A stretch of 64,000 bases of DNA from Girardinichthys multiradiatus. Lineage: Eukaryota > Chordata > Actinopteri > Cyprinodontiformes > Goodeidae. The DNA lies in the NCBI RefSeq assembly GCF_021462225.1, contig NC_061812.1, positions 49,779,848 through 49,843,847 of the forward strand. Direction: 5' to 3'. Positions 1 through 10,369 of this stretch are shown here, piece after piece (position 1 is the stretch's first letter; every line of letters starts with the position of its first letter). A model generated the notes under the pieces. That model ran no database searches. It worked only from the letters and a program-made list of their open reading frames with translations, and had not been told where the DNA came from. The position numbers and the translations under genes were made by a program.

Positions 1-105
1 AATTCACTCGTTGCCTCCCAAAGAAGTCATCTACATCGGGTGTATGGATGAGTTTCTTCAAAGCCTCCTCTTCCAACTCATCAGTTTCAGCACCAGTAGA
101 GGATA
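1..105 (-). other. possible exon fragment at window edge
   Basis: Read on the minus strand, this edge segment stays open and gives an acidic peptide ending in LIHTPDVDDFFGRQRVN. It has the composition of ordinary coding sequence, with charged and polar residues and no low complexity. No clear splice acceptor is visible at its inner end, and the other side lies outside the window. I do not recognise the protein. The plus strand is also partly open, so coding status is only a suspicion. Confidence 0.2.
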
Positions 106-974
106 GGTTAAGTTGATTGATCCATTTTTATTATTTGATTATTATGTGTCGCTGAAGTTTATGCTATTACTGACCCTTGCAAAAGGGGTACTAATTAAAT
201 AAGGCATTTAAAATTCTAGATAAATTGTGACAATAAATTATTTGGGTCATCTTAATTTTGTGGTTTTTCATTGGCAGCAAAAAGACTAGGTAATGGTTCT
301 AAGATGCTTTTAGGAGGTTTTATAGGTTGCCCCAAGTCAAACTTGTGAAAACTGCTAGCGTTAAATATTTCTGTCATTATTTTTGCTAACACTCATAGCT
401 CCCATCTTCTTTATAATACAATTAACAGTGCTTTTAATGCTCATGAACCTGTCCCCTTAGAAGCTTCCAGAGAACTCTGAGATAATTTTCTTATTTTTTT
501 CTTGGACAAAGTCATTAAGACCAGGGCCTGTATTCCTCTTCCCTCCAAAACCGTAAACCCAGATATTGTTTAGACTCAAAGAAACCGAATTCATATTACG
601 TAGACAGGTCTAATTTACTGACATTACCTGTTTAAGTTGATTAGACTTTTTGAGTCCCTTTTTAGTGTAATTATGTTTTTAAGTACTATCAATTGTTTGA
701 ACTTAAACAAATTATTAAAGTATTAATTAAATATCTGTAATTTCTTTACTTTACTTATTATTTCTGAGTAAACTACACTTTTTGATGGCATAGCTTATTG
801 TGATTATGTGTTTGAGCTCAAACAACTCACATGACCCACCTGCCCCGGAAAATCCAGTTTTCGGTTTTGAGGGAGTGGAATTGAGGAGCTGGCATTGACT
901 ACTTGTTTTCAGAAGCTTTACACTGTTAACTAAATGTAATTTTACTTGGTTCATGTAACTTTAACCATAAGAAA
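106..974. other. AT-rich intergenic stretch, nothing recognised
   Basis: I see no coding region, terminal inverted repeat or known repeat end here. It is the upstream flank of the zinc-finger pseudogene and could hold its 5' untranslated region or an intron end. Confidence 0.4.
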
Positions 975-1847
975 ATGGAGTGGAAGTGTAAATATTGTGG
1001 TTTTATTAGTGGGAAGAGGGCGCTGCTATTTAAGCACTACCCTCTAAAATATGGAAGCTATACAAGGACAGTACCACTCCCTTGTTTGCACCAGGACTGT
1101 CTGTGTACATTCAAGTCCTTAAACAACCTTCAAGCACACATATCTCGTGTTCCCTTTAAAACCAATGAGGAACAACCAGGACAAAATGAAGCTGTGCCCT
1201 GCTCTGAAGCTGAATTATTCAGCTACCTCCGAAGCAGACACTTGAAAGTTAACCAAAAGGTTCAGTGTCCATATGCAGGCTGCAGATGTGAGAGCAGTGC
1301 GTATTCAACTTTCAGTGAACATAAAAGTAAAGCACATAAAAAGGACAACTGGAAGATGTTGAAGAATGAAATAGTTAATGTTGAGATAAATTATGAAAAC
1401 ATTGTGTGGTGTTGCAAATGAGCAATGCCAGTTGAAGACATGTGGGAGATAGATGATGCCAATGAAGAAACTTATGAGATAGATCTTTGGGATTTAAAAA
1501 AGCAGCTAGAGCACAGCTTAGCTGAATTTGTTTTGAAGATGCAGACTATTCTCCATGTACCTGAGCGCTCTGTACAAGAAGTTATCAAACAGCGTTTGAT
1601 ATACATTATTTGTCAGAGCCACGTCTGCATCATAAGGTGAATATGATTCTCAAGAAGTATGACTCTGAGGTAGATGAGTCAGCTGTAAAACAGGTGAGAA
1701 CTGCTGTTTCTGAGACCAACGTTATGACAACATTTTGCGGATGGTTCCTTAGCAACCAGCAAAAAGAGTGCATCTTTTGTGTCTAAAGAATTTCCCCTTG
1801 TAATGCCTGTAGAATATATAGTTGACAAAGATAAGAAATCTGTTGTA
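975..1847 (+). pseudogene. broken C2H2-type zinc-finger gene of a multicopy teleost family
   Basis: The frame opens with MEWKCKYCGFISGKR and contains three cysteine/histidine clusters: CKYC with a following His, CLHQDC with a following HIS, and CPYAGC ending in EHKSKAH. These are zinc-finger-like modules. The start matches the beginning I recall for a multicopy family of uncharacterised teleost proteins; that is memory, not a search. The frame hits TGA at 1419, continues in the same frame from 1425 (MPVEDMWEIDD) to 1640, and then needs a shift near 1595 to continue (LSEPRLHHKVNMILKKY) and another near 1765 (SASFVSKEFPLVMPVEYIV). Coding is cut at 1847 by a Tc1 insertion at a TA. I see no convincing continuation beyond the transposon. 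One stop, two frameshifts and an insertion make it dead. It may be a retrocopy or a decayed family member. Confidence 0.6.
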
Positions 1848-2048
1848 CAGGTCCTTCTAAAAATATTAGCATATTGTGATAAAGTTAATTATTTTCCATA
1901 ATGTCATGATGAAAATTTAACATTCATATATTTTAGATTCATTCCACACTAACTGAAATATTTCAGGTCTTTTATTGTCTTAATACGGATGATTTTGGCA
2001 TACAGCTCATGAAAATCCAAAATTCCTATTCTCACAAAATTAGCATAT
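1848..2048 (+). repeat. left terminal inverted repeat of Tc1 copy 1
   Basis: About 201 bp, the reverse complement of 3257-3457 with few differences. It contains the self-complementary 14-mer CTGAAATATTTCAG. The same arm is recognisable in all four copies. Confidence 0.85.
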
Positions 2049-2176
2049 CATTAAAAGGGTCTCTAAACGAGCTATGAACCTAATCATCTGAATCAACGAG
2101 TTAACTCTAAACACCTGCAAAAGATTCCTGAGGCCTTTAAAACTCCCAGCCTGGTTCATCACTCAAAACCCCAATC

Positions 2177-3180
2177 ATGGGTAAGACTGCCGACCTGACT
2201 GCTGTCCAGAAGGCCACTATTGACACCCTCAAGCAAGAGGGTAAGACACAGAAAGAAATTTCTGAATGAATAGGCTGTTCCCAGAGTGCTGTATCAAGGC
2301 ACCTCAGTGGGAAGTCTGTGGGAAGGAAAAAGTGTGGCAGAAAACGCTGCACAACGAGAAGAGGTGACCGGAACCTGAGGAAGGTTGTGGAGAAGGGCCG
2401 ATTCCAGACCTTGGGGGACCTGCGGAAGCAGTGGACTGAGTCTGGAGTAGAAACATCCAGAGCCACCGTGCACAGGCGTGTGCAGGAAATGGGCTACAGC
2501 TGCCGCATTCCCCAGGTCAAGCCACTTTTGAACCAGAAACAGCGGCAGAAGCGCCTGACCTGGGCTACAGAGAAGCAGCACTGGACTGCTGCTCAGTGGT
2601 CCAAAGTAATTTTTCGGATGAAAGCAAATTCTGCATGTCATTCGGAAATCAAGGTGCCAGAGTCTGGAGGAAAACTGGGGAGAAGGAAATGCCAAAATGC
2701 CAGAAGTCCAGTGTCAAGTACCCACAGTCAGTGATGGTCTGGGGTGCCGTGTCAGCTGCTGGTGTTGGTCCACTGTGTTTTATCAAGGGCAGGGTCAATG
2801 CAGCTAGCTATCAGGAGATTTTGGAGCACTTCATGCTTCCATCTGCTGAAAAGCTTTATGGAGATGAAGATTTCCTTTTTCAGCACGACCTGGCACCTGC
2901 TCACAGTGCCAAAACCACTGGTAAATGGTTTACTGACCATAGTATCACTGTGCTCAATTGGCCTGCCAACTCTCCTGACCTGAACCCCATAGAGAATCTG
3001 TGGGATATTGTGAAGAGAACGTTGAGAGACTCAAGACCCAACACTCTGGATGAGCTAAAGGCCGCTATCGAAGCATCCTGGGCCTCCATAAGACCTCAGC
3101 AGTGCCACAGGCTGATTGCCTCCATGCCACGCCGCATTGAAGCAGTCATTTCTGCCAAAGGATTCCCGACCAAGTATTGA
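2177..3180 (+). pseudogene. Tc1-like transposase, broken (stop plus frameshift)
   Basis: The protein would cut and rejoin DNA at the transposon ends in the nucleus. It starts MGKTADLTAVQKATIDTL, with an N-terminal helix-turn-helix region that binds the terminal repeats (GCSQSAVSRHLSGK, then a second HTH around residues 60-110 with GRKRCTTRRGDR as linker). The DDE catalytic motifs are present in pieces: SDESKF near residue 150, FQHDLAPAHSAK about 90 residues later, and SPDLNPIENLWDIVKR, giving DD34E spacing. A TGA stop follows EISE near 2267, and one base is lost near 2610 where other copies read through the first catalytic Asp. The span of 1004 nt is one short of the 1005 nt in copy 2, fitting the single deletion. 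Confidence 0.9.
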
Positions 3181-3256
3181 GTGCATAACTGTACATGATT
3201 ATTTGAAGGTTGACGTTTTTTGTATTAAAAACACTTTTCTTTTATTGGTTGGATGA

Positions 3257-3457
3257 AATATGCTAATTTTGTGAGATAGGAATTTTGGGTTTTCATGAGC
3301 TGTATGCCACAATCATCCGTATTAAGACAATAAAAGACCTGAAATATTTCAGTTAGTGTGCAATGAATCTAAAATATATGAATGTTAAATTTTCATCATG
3401 ACATTATGGAAAATAATGAACTTTATCACAATATGCTAATATTTTGAGAAGGACCTG
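3257..3457 (-). repeat. right terminal inverted repeat of Tc1 copy 1
   Basis: Inverse partner of 1848-2048. The element ends exactly before the TA at 3458-3459. Confidence 0.85.
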
Positions 3458-3459
3458 TA

Positions 3460-3700
3460 TACCTGGTTCCTCTAATTATTCTTCGCTGGTTCCTCATTTC
3501 ATGTATACCATGTTTGTCACGTCTTTCCCCGAGCTCTTTGGATTATGCTTCTTGTGAATTCTCTTCTGTGAATCACCTACGACCTTGTAATTTCTGATCT
3601 CCATGCCTTAATTAAAGAAGATCTGTTTTCAATATGCTGAGCCCAAGCGACTGTTTGCATTTTGGTCCAAAACAACCTCAGACCGTGATACTGATAGCTA
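3460..3700 (+). repeat. possible Gypsy-type LTR fragment
   Basis: The stretch contains ATTAAA near 3612 and then GCATTTTGGTCCAAAACAAC near 3656. That wording resembles the end of the LTR-like segments at 53079 and 55429 (CACTTTGGTCCAAACAAACC). Only this end similarity supports it. Confidence 0.3.
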
Positions 3701-4800
3701 TACCCAGGAGGCTCCAGAACTAAACCACATCAGAACTGGGAGATAATTTAGGCAGCCTTAGAAATAATCCAAAAAAAGCTGAAAGTCAAGGGACTGGATG
3801 TAAACACAGAGACTGTCCTAATATTTTTATTTATTTAAGGTGATATCTTGGATTCTAACAGTTTTAATTAGTTTGGTGTAGATGCGAAGTTTCAGTAAAA
3901 CAGTATTTTGAATACCGTTTTATGTAAAAACAGCATAGAAAACAAGATGCTCTTACAATGACCACAGATCTACCTGAACATCTTCAAGTGATAATGTTCA
4001 AATTCTATTCTGCAAAACATCCTTCGACCAGACTGCTTTCTCTCTCAAAGAAGGGGTCCTCTGAAGTACATTAACTGCTCCTCTTGTAACCAACTGAATA
4101 AGTGACCCGAAATTTCAGCCAGACACAACAGATGAAAGTTTCAAGGATTGAGATCTGTAGATGTAGCTCGGCAGGAAGCCACCAGCGGCCAGACCAGGAA
4201 CCTCTGAGGGCAGACAGATAGGTTAGTGGCTGAGCAGAGTACTGTGGGCAAGGTGAAGCTCAAAGAAAAAGCCACTAACCTTTTCAGAATCTGTGAGAGA
4301 GTAAGAGTGCTGATTTTGGCTTCTCAGGACTGTAGGCTGGTGACAGCGGGATGATGTCACAGAGAATCTGAGAGACTGTGAATGAGACTCCTTGGTTTAA
4401 TGTAATCCAGTAGATAAGTGGAATCCAGTGGTAAGGGGACAGAAACAGGGTCGAAGCCGAGGACGTGGTAACAGGTGACAGGATGAGGGGACTTGGCTCG
4501 AATCAGTAGATGAGGCACAGAAACAGGATCAGACATGGAGAGGCAGATACAGGCAGTCAGATCCAGGGATTAGGCAGCAGGCGGCAGTCAGGAGGCAGAA
4601 ACAAGGTCGAAGTCCAGAGATCTGAAGCCAGGCAGATATCTGACTAGGGCAGTGCTGAACAGGGAAATCCAGGAGGCAGAAACGAGATCGAGATCAGGCA
4701 GGGAAGCAGGGAAGGAGCGCTGGCCTTTTACTCACACAAGGCTTTAGATAATCTGGCACTGGTTGTCAGCCAGCACACAGCATATAAAGCCAGGACAATG
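3701..4800. repeat. purine-rich dispersed-repeat-like stretch
   Basis: From about 4140 to 4740 there are many near-repeats of short purine-rich phrases such as CAGAAACAGG, GGCAGAAAC and GGTCGAAG. The style resembles reversed LTR repeats in this window (19374, 45950). I see no open frame or ends, so the class is undetermined. Confidence 0.3.
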
Positions 4801-5829
4801 TTATGAAAATTTTAGTGCCTTGCTTGATTTGCTCTTTGATTCTCTACATGAACTGACAAAAGTATTAGAACCCCTCAGTGTTGTTCCATTCTTCTCTTAT
4901 TTAGTCTTAGAGTAATGGTTTCTCAACCTTCTGCTTGCAGCTATGTGAGATAATATGTAGGCCACACTGTTAAGATAATGTCTGGGACAACAGGTCTCAT
5001 GAGAGCTACCTTGAAAACTGTTGTAGCTTCTAGGAGAACTTTTGCTTTGTCTAGGCAGAACAATTTGGCAGCACTACTGAGCGCATCGCCAATGCTGCAA
5101 AAAATCCTTCTCTCTTGCAAGATTATGATAAAGCTGATTCTGAGTGACAATCATCGGTCTGTCTTGGTAAAAAACAAATTTTTCTACAACAAAAACAAGT
5201 GGAGTGCGAGAGGCATGATTAGGGTGATGGCAGGGTGGAAGCAGATAAAAACAATGTTCTAGATTGCTTATGCACACAGAGGATCAGAGGCAGACAAGGG
5301 CGGTGCAGACCTTAAACAGCTCTAAAATATACTGGATCAAATGATTGTTTTTAGGATATATTTAGAAACTCTTTTGGCCACAAATGTGCACTCATACTTC
5401 TTTTAGAAACAGATTTTCTTGAATCTTTTGTTACTAAATGTTTTATCTAAGTGTGACTGGTTTTTCTGTTTTACCTTTTCTCTTTGTTTTTTAATGTATA
5501 GCTGTTTTATTCATGTCTTTATTGATTTATGAATATTATTAAGTGTATTTTACTGTTTATTTTTATTAGAAAACAATTAAGGAATGAAGACCTGCACCAC
5601 CTCCTAATCAGGACCTTCAAATCACTTCTCTGTGATACAGTCTGGGCTCCAGTGGTAACTCTATCAGAAATGAGCATGTCCAGGAAAACCTTGGGCCCCT
5701 AATAGGATATAACTGTAAAATCTCTGTGCTTATACGTGACAGAAAGAACAAAGCCAAAAGGATAAGAGACAGTAATAAACAATCAATGAAAGCCATAAAC
5801 TGTCAGGTGTAACCAGACACAGAGTTAAT
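4801..5829. other. no recognised gene; probable 5' region of the L2 element at its right end
   Basis: A 94-codon open stretch at 4978-5262 shows no motif and is partly open on the other strand too. From about 5600 the sequence may be the upstream part of the L2-type LINE, but stops prevent a readable frame. Confidence 0.3.
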
Positions 5830-6866
5830 ATCAGCAACTAAGTCATATAAACTGGGTTTACTGAACATTAGATCTCTGTCAGGAAAATCATTTTTAATCA
5901 ATGACTTCATTACTGACCACGATCTTGATGTTATGTTTTGAACAGAAACATGGTTACATGAATTTAATGAAGCTCCCATTCTGATAGAGGCGACGCCTCC
6001 GAACTACAATTTACTTTGTGAGAGCAGACAGCAAAGAAAAGGTGGAGGGGGGGCCACTTTGTTTAAAGATTTATTAGAGGGTAAAAAAAGTATTTCTGGG
6101 CAAATTTGACTTTTTTGAATATTTGGCTCTCCAAGTAAAGAGCCCTGTCCGAACCATGTTCTTGAATATTTACAGGCCTCCCAAGACCAAAACAAACTTT
6201 ATGAGTGATTTTAATGAGATTTTATCTGTGATATGTGTTTATTATGACTGTTTAATTATTGTGGGAGACTTCAACATTCACATGGACAATCCTGAAGACA
6301 GACGTCCAATAGATCTATGTGACACTCTTAGAAATTTTGGTTTGACTCAACATCTTAAACAGCAAACGCACAAACAGGGACATATTTTGGACTTGATCAT
6401 CACTAAGGGTCTAAACATTTCCAAGGTGTCTGTAACTGATGTTGCTCTATCTGATCACTTTTCTGTTATTTTTGAAAGCATCATCTGCAATGACTCAGTT
6501 TGCCAAAGAGACATGATAAGAAAACGCATCTTTAAGGACGGTGCTGCTGAAACCTTTAACCAGATTTACTCTTCTACCTCCACTTTGCCCTGTAACACTG
6601 TAGATGAGCTGGTAGAAAACTTTCATTCTAAACTCTCGGACATCATTGATTCAATTGCTCCAATTAAAGTGAAAGTTGTTTCTGGGAAGAAAATGTCTCC
6701 ATGGAGAAGTGCTCCACCAGTCAGAAGTGAAAAAAAGGAGTGTCGAAAAGCTGAACGCAGGTGGAGAAAGACTGGACTCCAGGTTCACTATATTATCTAT
6801 AAAGAGAGACTATACAGATATAATCTACAACTGAAAAATGCAAGGGAATCCTTCTTTTCTGAGATC
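5830..6866 (+). pseudogene. L2-type LINE endonuclease and linker region
   Basis: The product would nick the genomic target during retrotransposition. The frame near 5850-6110 reads LLNIRSLSGKSF and TETWLHEFNE, the beginning of the exonuclease-endonuclease-phosphatase fold, with a stop before TETWL and further stops near 6110. From 6123 a second open frame gives IYRPPK, VGDFNIHMDN (catalytic Asp/Asn), LDLIITKG and LSDHFSVIF (terminal Asp-His pair). The linker toward the reverse transcriptase runs to NARESFFSEI, where Rex3 interrupts. At least two breaks make this copy inactive. Confidence 0.78.
6854..6866 (+). repeat. target site duplication, left (Rex3 copy A)
   Basis: CTTTTCTGAGATC, repeated exactly at 10226-10238 on the other side of the Rex3 element. 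Confidence 0.92.
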
Positions 6867-9800
6867 GTTCGTTCGTTCGTCGTCTTCTGCTTATCCAGGA
6901 CTGGGTCGCGGGGGCAGCAGACTCAGCAGAGACGCCCAGACGTCCCTCTCTCCAGACACCTCCTCCAGCTCCTCCAGGGGGAGCCCAAGGCGTTCCCAGG
7001 CCAGCCGAGAGACATAGTCCCTCCAGCGTGTCCTGGGCCGACCCCTGGGCCTCCTCCCGGTGGGACGTGCCTGGAACACCTCCCGAGGAAGGCGTCCAGG
7101 AGGCATCCGGTATAGATGCCCGAGCCACCTCAACTGGCTCCTCTCAATGTGGAGGAGCAGCGGCTCTACTCCGAGCCCCTCCCGGATGGCCGAGCTCCTC
7201 ACCCTATCTCTAAGGGAGTGCCCGGCCACCCTACGGAGGAAGCTCATTTCAGCCGCTTGTATCCGTGAACTCGTTCTTTCGGTCATGACCCAAAGTTCAT
7301 GGCCATAGGTGAGGGTAGGAACGTAGACCGACCAGTAAATTGAGAGCTTTGCTTTTCGGCTCAGCTCTCTCTTCACCACAATGGACCGGCACAGCGCCCC
7401 CATTACTGTGGCAGCTGCACCGATCCGTCTGTCGATCTCCCACTCCATTCTTCCCTCACTCGTGAACAAGACCCCGAGATACTTAAACTCCTCCACTTGA
7501 GGCAGGAACTCCCCTCCAACCTGAAGAGGACAAGCCACACTTTTCCGGTCGAGTACCATGGCCTTGGACTTGGAGGAGCTGATCCTCATCCCAGCCGCTT
7601 CACACTCGGCTGCGAACCGCCACAGCGCATGCTGTAGGTCTTGGCTAGAGGGGGCCAGCAGGACCACGTCATCTGCAAAAAGAAGAGACGAAATCCACTG
7701 GTCCCCAAACCAGACCCCCTCCGGCCCTTGGCTGCGTCTAGAAATCCTGTCCATAAAAGTTATGAACAGGACCGGCGACAAAGGGCAGCCCTGCCGGAGT
7801 CCAACATGCACTGGGAACAGGTCCGACTTAGTGCCGGCAATGCGGACCAAACTCCTGCTCCGCTCGTACAGGGACCGGATGGCCCCTAATAAAGGGCCCC
7901 CAATTCCATACTCCGGAGCACCCCCCACAGGGCATCACGAGGGACACAGTCGAATGCCTTCTCCAGGTCCACAAAACACATGTGAACCGATTGGGCAAAC
8001 TCCCATGAACCCTCGAGCACCCTGTAGAGGGTATAGAGCTGGTCCAGTGTTCCACGGCTGGGACGAAAACCACACTGTTCCTCCTGAAGCCGAGGTTCGA
8101 CTATCGGTCGGACTCTCCTCTCCAATACCCTGGCGTAGGCCTTACCAGGGAGGCTGAGGAGTGTGATCCCCCTGTAGTTGGAACACACCCTCCGGTCCCC
8201 CTTCTTATAAAGGGGGACCACCACCCCCGTCTGCCAGTCCAGAGGCACTGTCCCCGACCGCCACGCAATGTTGAAGAGGCGTGTCAACAATGACAGCCCT
8301 ACAACATCCAGAGACTTGAGGTACTCAGGGCAGATCTCATCCACCCCCGAAGCCTTGCCACCGCGGAGCTTTTTAACCACCTCGGTGACTTCAGCCTGGG
8401 TGATGAAAGAGTCCAACCCAGAGTCCCCAGCCTCTGTTTCCACCACGGAATGCGTGATGGCAGGATTGAGGAGATCCTCGAAGTATTCCTTCCACCGCCC
8501 GATAATGTCCTCAGTCGAGGTCAGCAGCCTCCCGCCCCCACTATAAACAGTGTTGGCGAAGCACTGCTTCCCCCTCCTGAGGCGCCGGACGGTTTGCCAG
8601 AATCGCTTCGAGGCCAACCGGTAGTCCTTCTCCATGGCCTCACCGAACTCTTCCCAGGCCCGAGTTTTTGCCTCTGCCACAGCCCGGGCCGCAGCACGCT
8701 TGGCCTCACGGTACCCGTCAGCCGCCTCAGGAGTCCCACAAGCCAACCACAGCCGATAGGACTCCTTCTTCAGCTTAACAGCATCCCTTACTGCCGGTGT
8801 CCACCACCGGGTTCTGGGATTGCCGCCACGACAGGCACCGCAGACCTTACGGCCACAGCTATGGGCAGCAGCATCGACAATAGATGCAGAGAACATGGTC
8901 CACTCGGACTCTATGTCTCCAACATCCCCCGGGATCTGGTCGAAGCTCTCCCGGAGGTGGGAGTTGAATACATCCCTGGCCGAGGGCTCCGCCAGGCGTT
9001 CCCAGCAGACTCTCACTATGCGCTTGGGCCTGCCGAGTCTGTCCGGCTTTCTCCTCCTCCAGCGGATCCAACTCACCACCAGGTGATGATCAGTGGACAG
9101 CTCAGCCCCTCTCTTCACCCGAGTGTCCAAAACATGCGGCCGAAGGTCTGATGATACGACAACAAAGTCGATCATCGACCTCCTGCCTAGGGTGTCCTGA
9201 TGCCAAGTGCACTGATGGACACCCTTATGTTTGAACATGGTGTTCGTTATGGACAATCCGTGACTAGCACAGAAGTCCACTAACAAAACACCACTCGGAT
9301 TCAGATCGGGGAGGCCATTCCTCCCGATCACGCCTCTCCAGGTGTCACTGTCGTTCCCCACGTGGGCGTTGAAGTCCCCCAGCAGAATAATGGAGTCCCT
9401 GGGAGGGGCACTATCCAGCAACCCCGACAGGGACGCCAAGAAGGCAGGGTACTCTGCACTAACACTCGGCCCGTAGGCTGAAATGATAGTCAGAGACCTC
9501 TCCCCAACCCGAAGGCGCAGGGATACAACTCTCTCATCCACTGGGGTAAACCCCAACACGATACGGCTGAGCTGGGGGGCAACAAACAGACCCACACCAG
9601 CCCGCCGCCTCTCCCCGTGGGCCACTCCAGAGTAGAAGAGAGTCCAGCCCCCCTCAAGGAGATGGGTTCCAGAGCCCACGCTGTGCGTGGAGGCGAGCCC
9701 GACTATTTCTAGTTGATATCTCTCGACCTCCCGCACAAGCTCAGACTCCTTCCCCCCCAGCGAGGTGACATTCCACGTCCCTAGAGCCAGCCTAAGCATC

Positions 9801-10225
9801 CGGGGATCGGGCCGTTGAGGTCTCCACCTTCGTCCGCCACCCAATCCTCTTTGCACCGGTCCCTCATGGTTCCCCCTGCAGGTGGTGGGCCCACTGGGGG
9901 ATGGCCTCGCGTCTCTCGTTCGGGCTTGGCCCGGCCGGGTCCCGCGAGGAGCAACCCGGCCACCAGGCGCTCTCCGACGAGTCCCGACCCCAGGCCTGGC
10001 TCCAGGGTGGGACCCCGGCTCCGCCGTACCGGGCGACGTCACGTGCCTCGATATTGTGTTCTTCATGAGGGGTTCTTGAACCATTCTTTGTCTGACCCAT
10101 CACCTAGAACCTGTTTGCCATGGGAGACCCTACCAGGGGCATTTAGGCCCCAGACAACATAGCCTCTAGGATCATTTGAGCACTCAAACCCCTCCACCAC
10201 GTTAAGGTGACGGTTCAAGGAGGGG
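6867..10225 (-). mobile_element. Rex3: Rex3 (RTE clade) retrotransposon, copy A, near full length
   Basis: This 3.36-kb element runs on the minus strand and is flanked by an exact 13-bp duplication. Its 5' end (plus strand 10225) reads CCCCTCCTTGAACCG. Its 3' end finishes in GAAC-type tandem units (plus strand GTTCGTTCGTTCG). The segment from about 7770 to 8238 matches my memory of both published Rex3 PCR primer sites, CGGCGACAAAGGGCAGCC and the inverse of the reverse primer, ACCACCACCCCCGTCTGCCA. It lies inside the L2 element and is younger than it. The complete 5' end is unusual, since most LINE copies are 5' truncated. Confidence 0.93.
6891..10084 (-). pseudogene. Rex3 endonuclease-reverse transcriptase, one frameshift
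   Basis: The single RTE-type polyprotein would nick the target and reverse transcribe its own RNA. A 732-codon frame from ATG at 10084 opens with a Pro/Gly/Arg-rich leader of about 95 residues. The endonuclease follows ([25 protein letters not shown] near residue 235, [10 protein letters not shown] near 340), then a basic linker and the first half of the reverse transcriptase ([43 protein letters not shown]). Near 7910 the frame shifts, where copy B carries extra bases. A 345-codon frame continues with LRQGCPLSPVLF and the catalytic SLLFADDVVLLA, ending at 6891. Apart from this shift I see no stop, so the copy is only lightly decayed. Confidence 0.9.
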
Positions 10226-10238
10226 CTTTTCTGAGATC
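10226..10238 (+). repeat. target site duplication, right (Rex3 copy A)
   Basis: Exact copy of 6854-6866. Confidence 0.92.
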
Positions 10239-10250
10239 ATCAGCAAAAAC

Positions 10251-10369
10251 ACCTGTCGACCGTGGCAAATAATGCACGAGCATTGTTAATGTTTTTTTTT
10301 TTTTTTTTTTTTAGATCATCAGCAAAAACATTAACAATGCTCGTGCATTATTTGCCACGGTCGACAGGT
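10251..10369. repeat. 46-bp perfect inverted repeat with T-run spacer
   Basis: Bases 10251-10296 are the exact reverse complement of 10324-10369. The spacer holds about 20 T and a second copy of AGATCATCAGCAAAAACA. The right arm is ordinary L2 coding sequence; the left arm is an extra inverted copy of it. This is a foldback-type duplication, not part of a normal L2 element. Confidence 0.93.

Larger units (their letters stand above)
1848..3457 (+). mobile_element. Tc1-like DNA transposon, copy 1 (full length, 1610 bp)
   Basis: The ends are perfect inverses starting CAGGTCCTTCT and are flanked by TA on both sides (1846-1847 and 3458-3459), the Tc1/mariner target duplication. Terminal inverted repeats are about 201 bp (1848-2048 and 3257-3457), long for the superfamily. 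One transposase frame lies between them. Three more copies of this family are in the window, at 22911, 40871 and 46186. This copy sits inside the zinc-finger pseudogene and is therefore younger than it. Confidence 0.93.

Noticed and set aside
2137..2466. 109-codon minus frame starting MALDVSTPDSVHCF, repeated at 23903, 41862 and 46474
   Set aside because: It is the antisense of the Tc1 transposase DNA-binding region and recurs only because the transposon does.
7558..8157. Long plus-strand frames opposite the Rex3 coding region (also 8450-9151, 15414-15875, 16196-16627)
   Set aside because: Antisense shadows of GC-rich Rex3 coding; no motifs, and the same shadows recur in each Rex3 copy.
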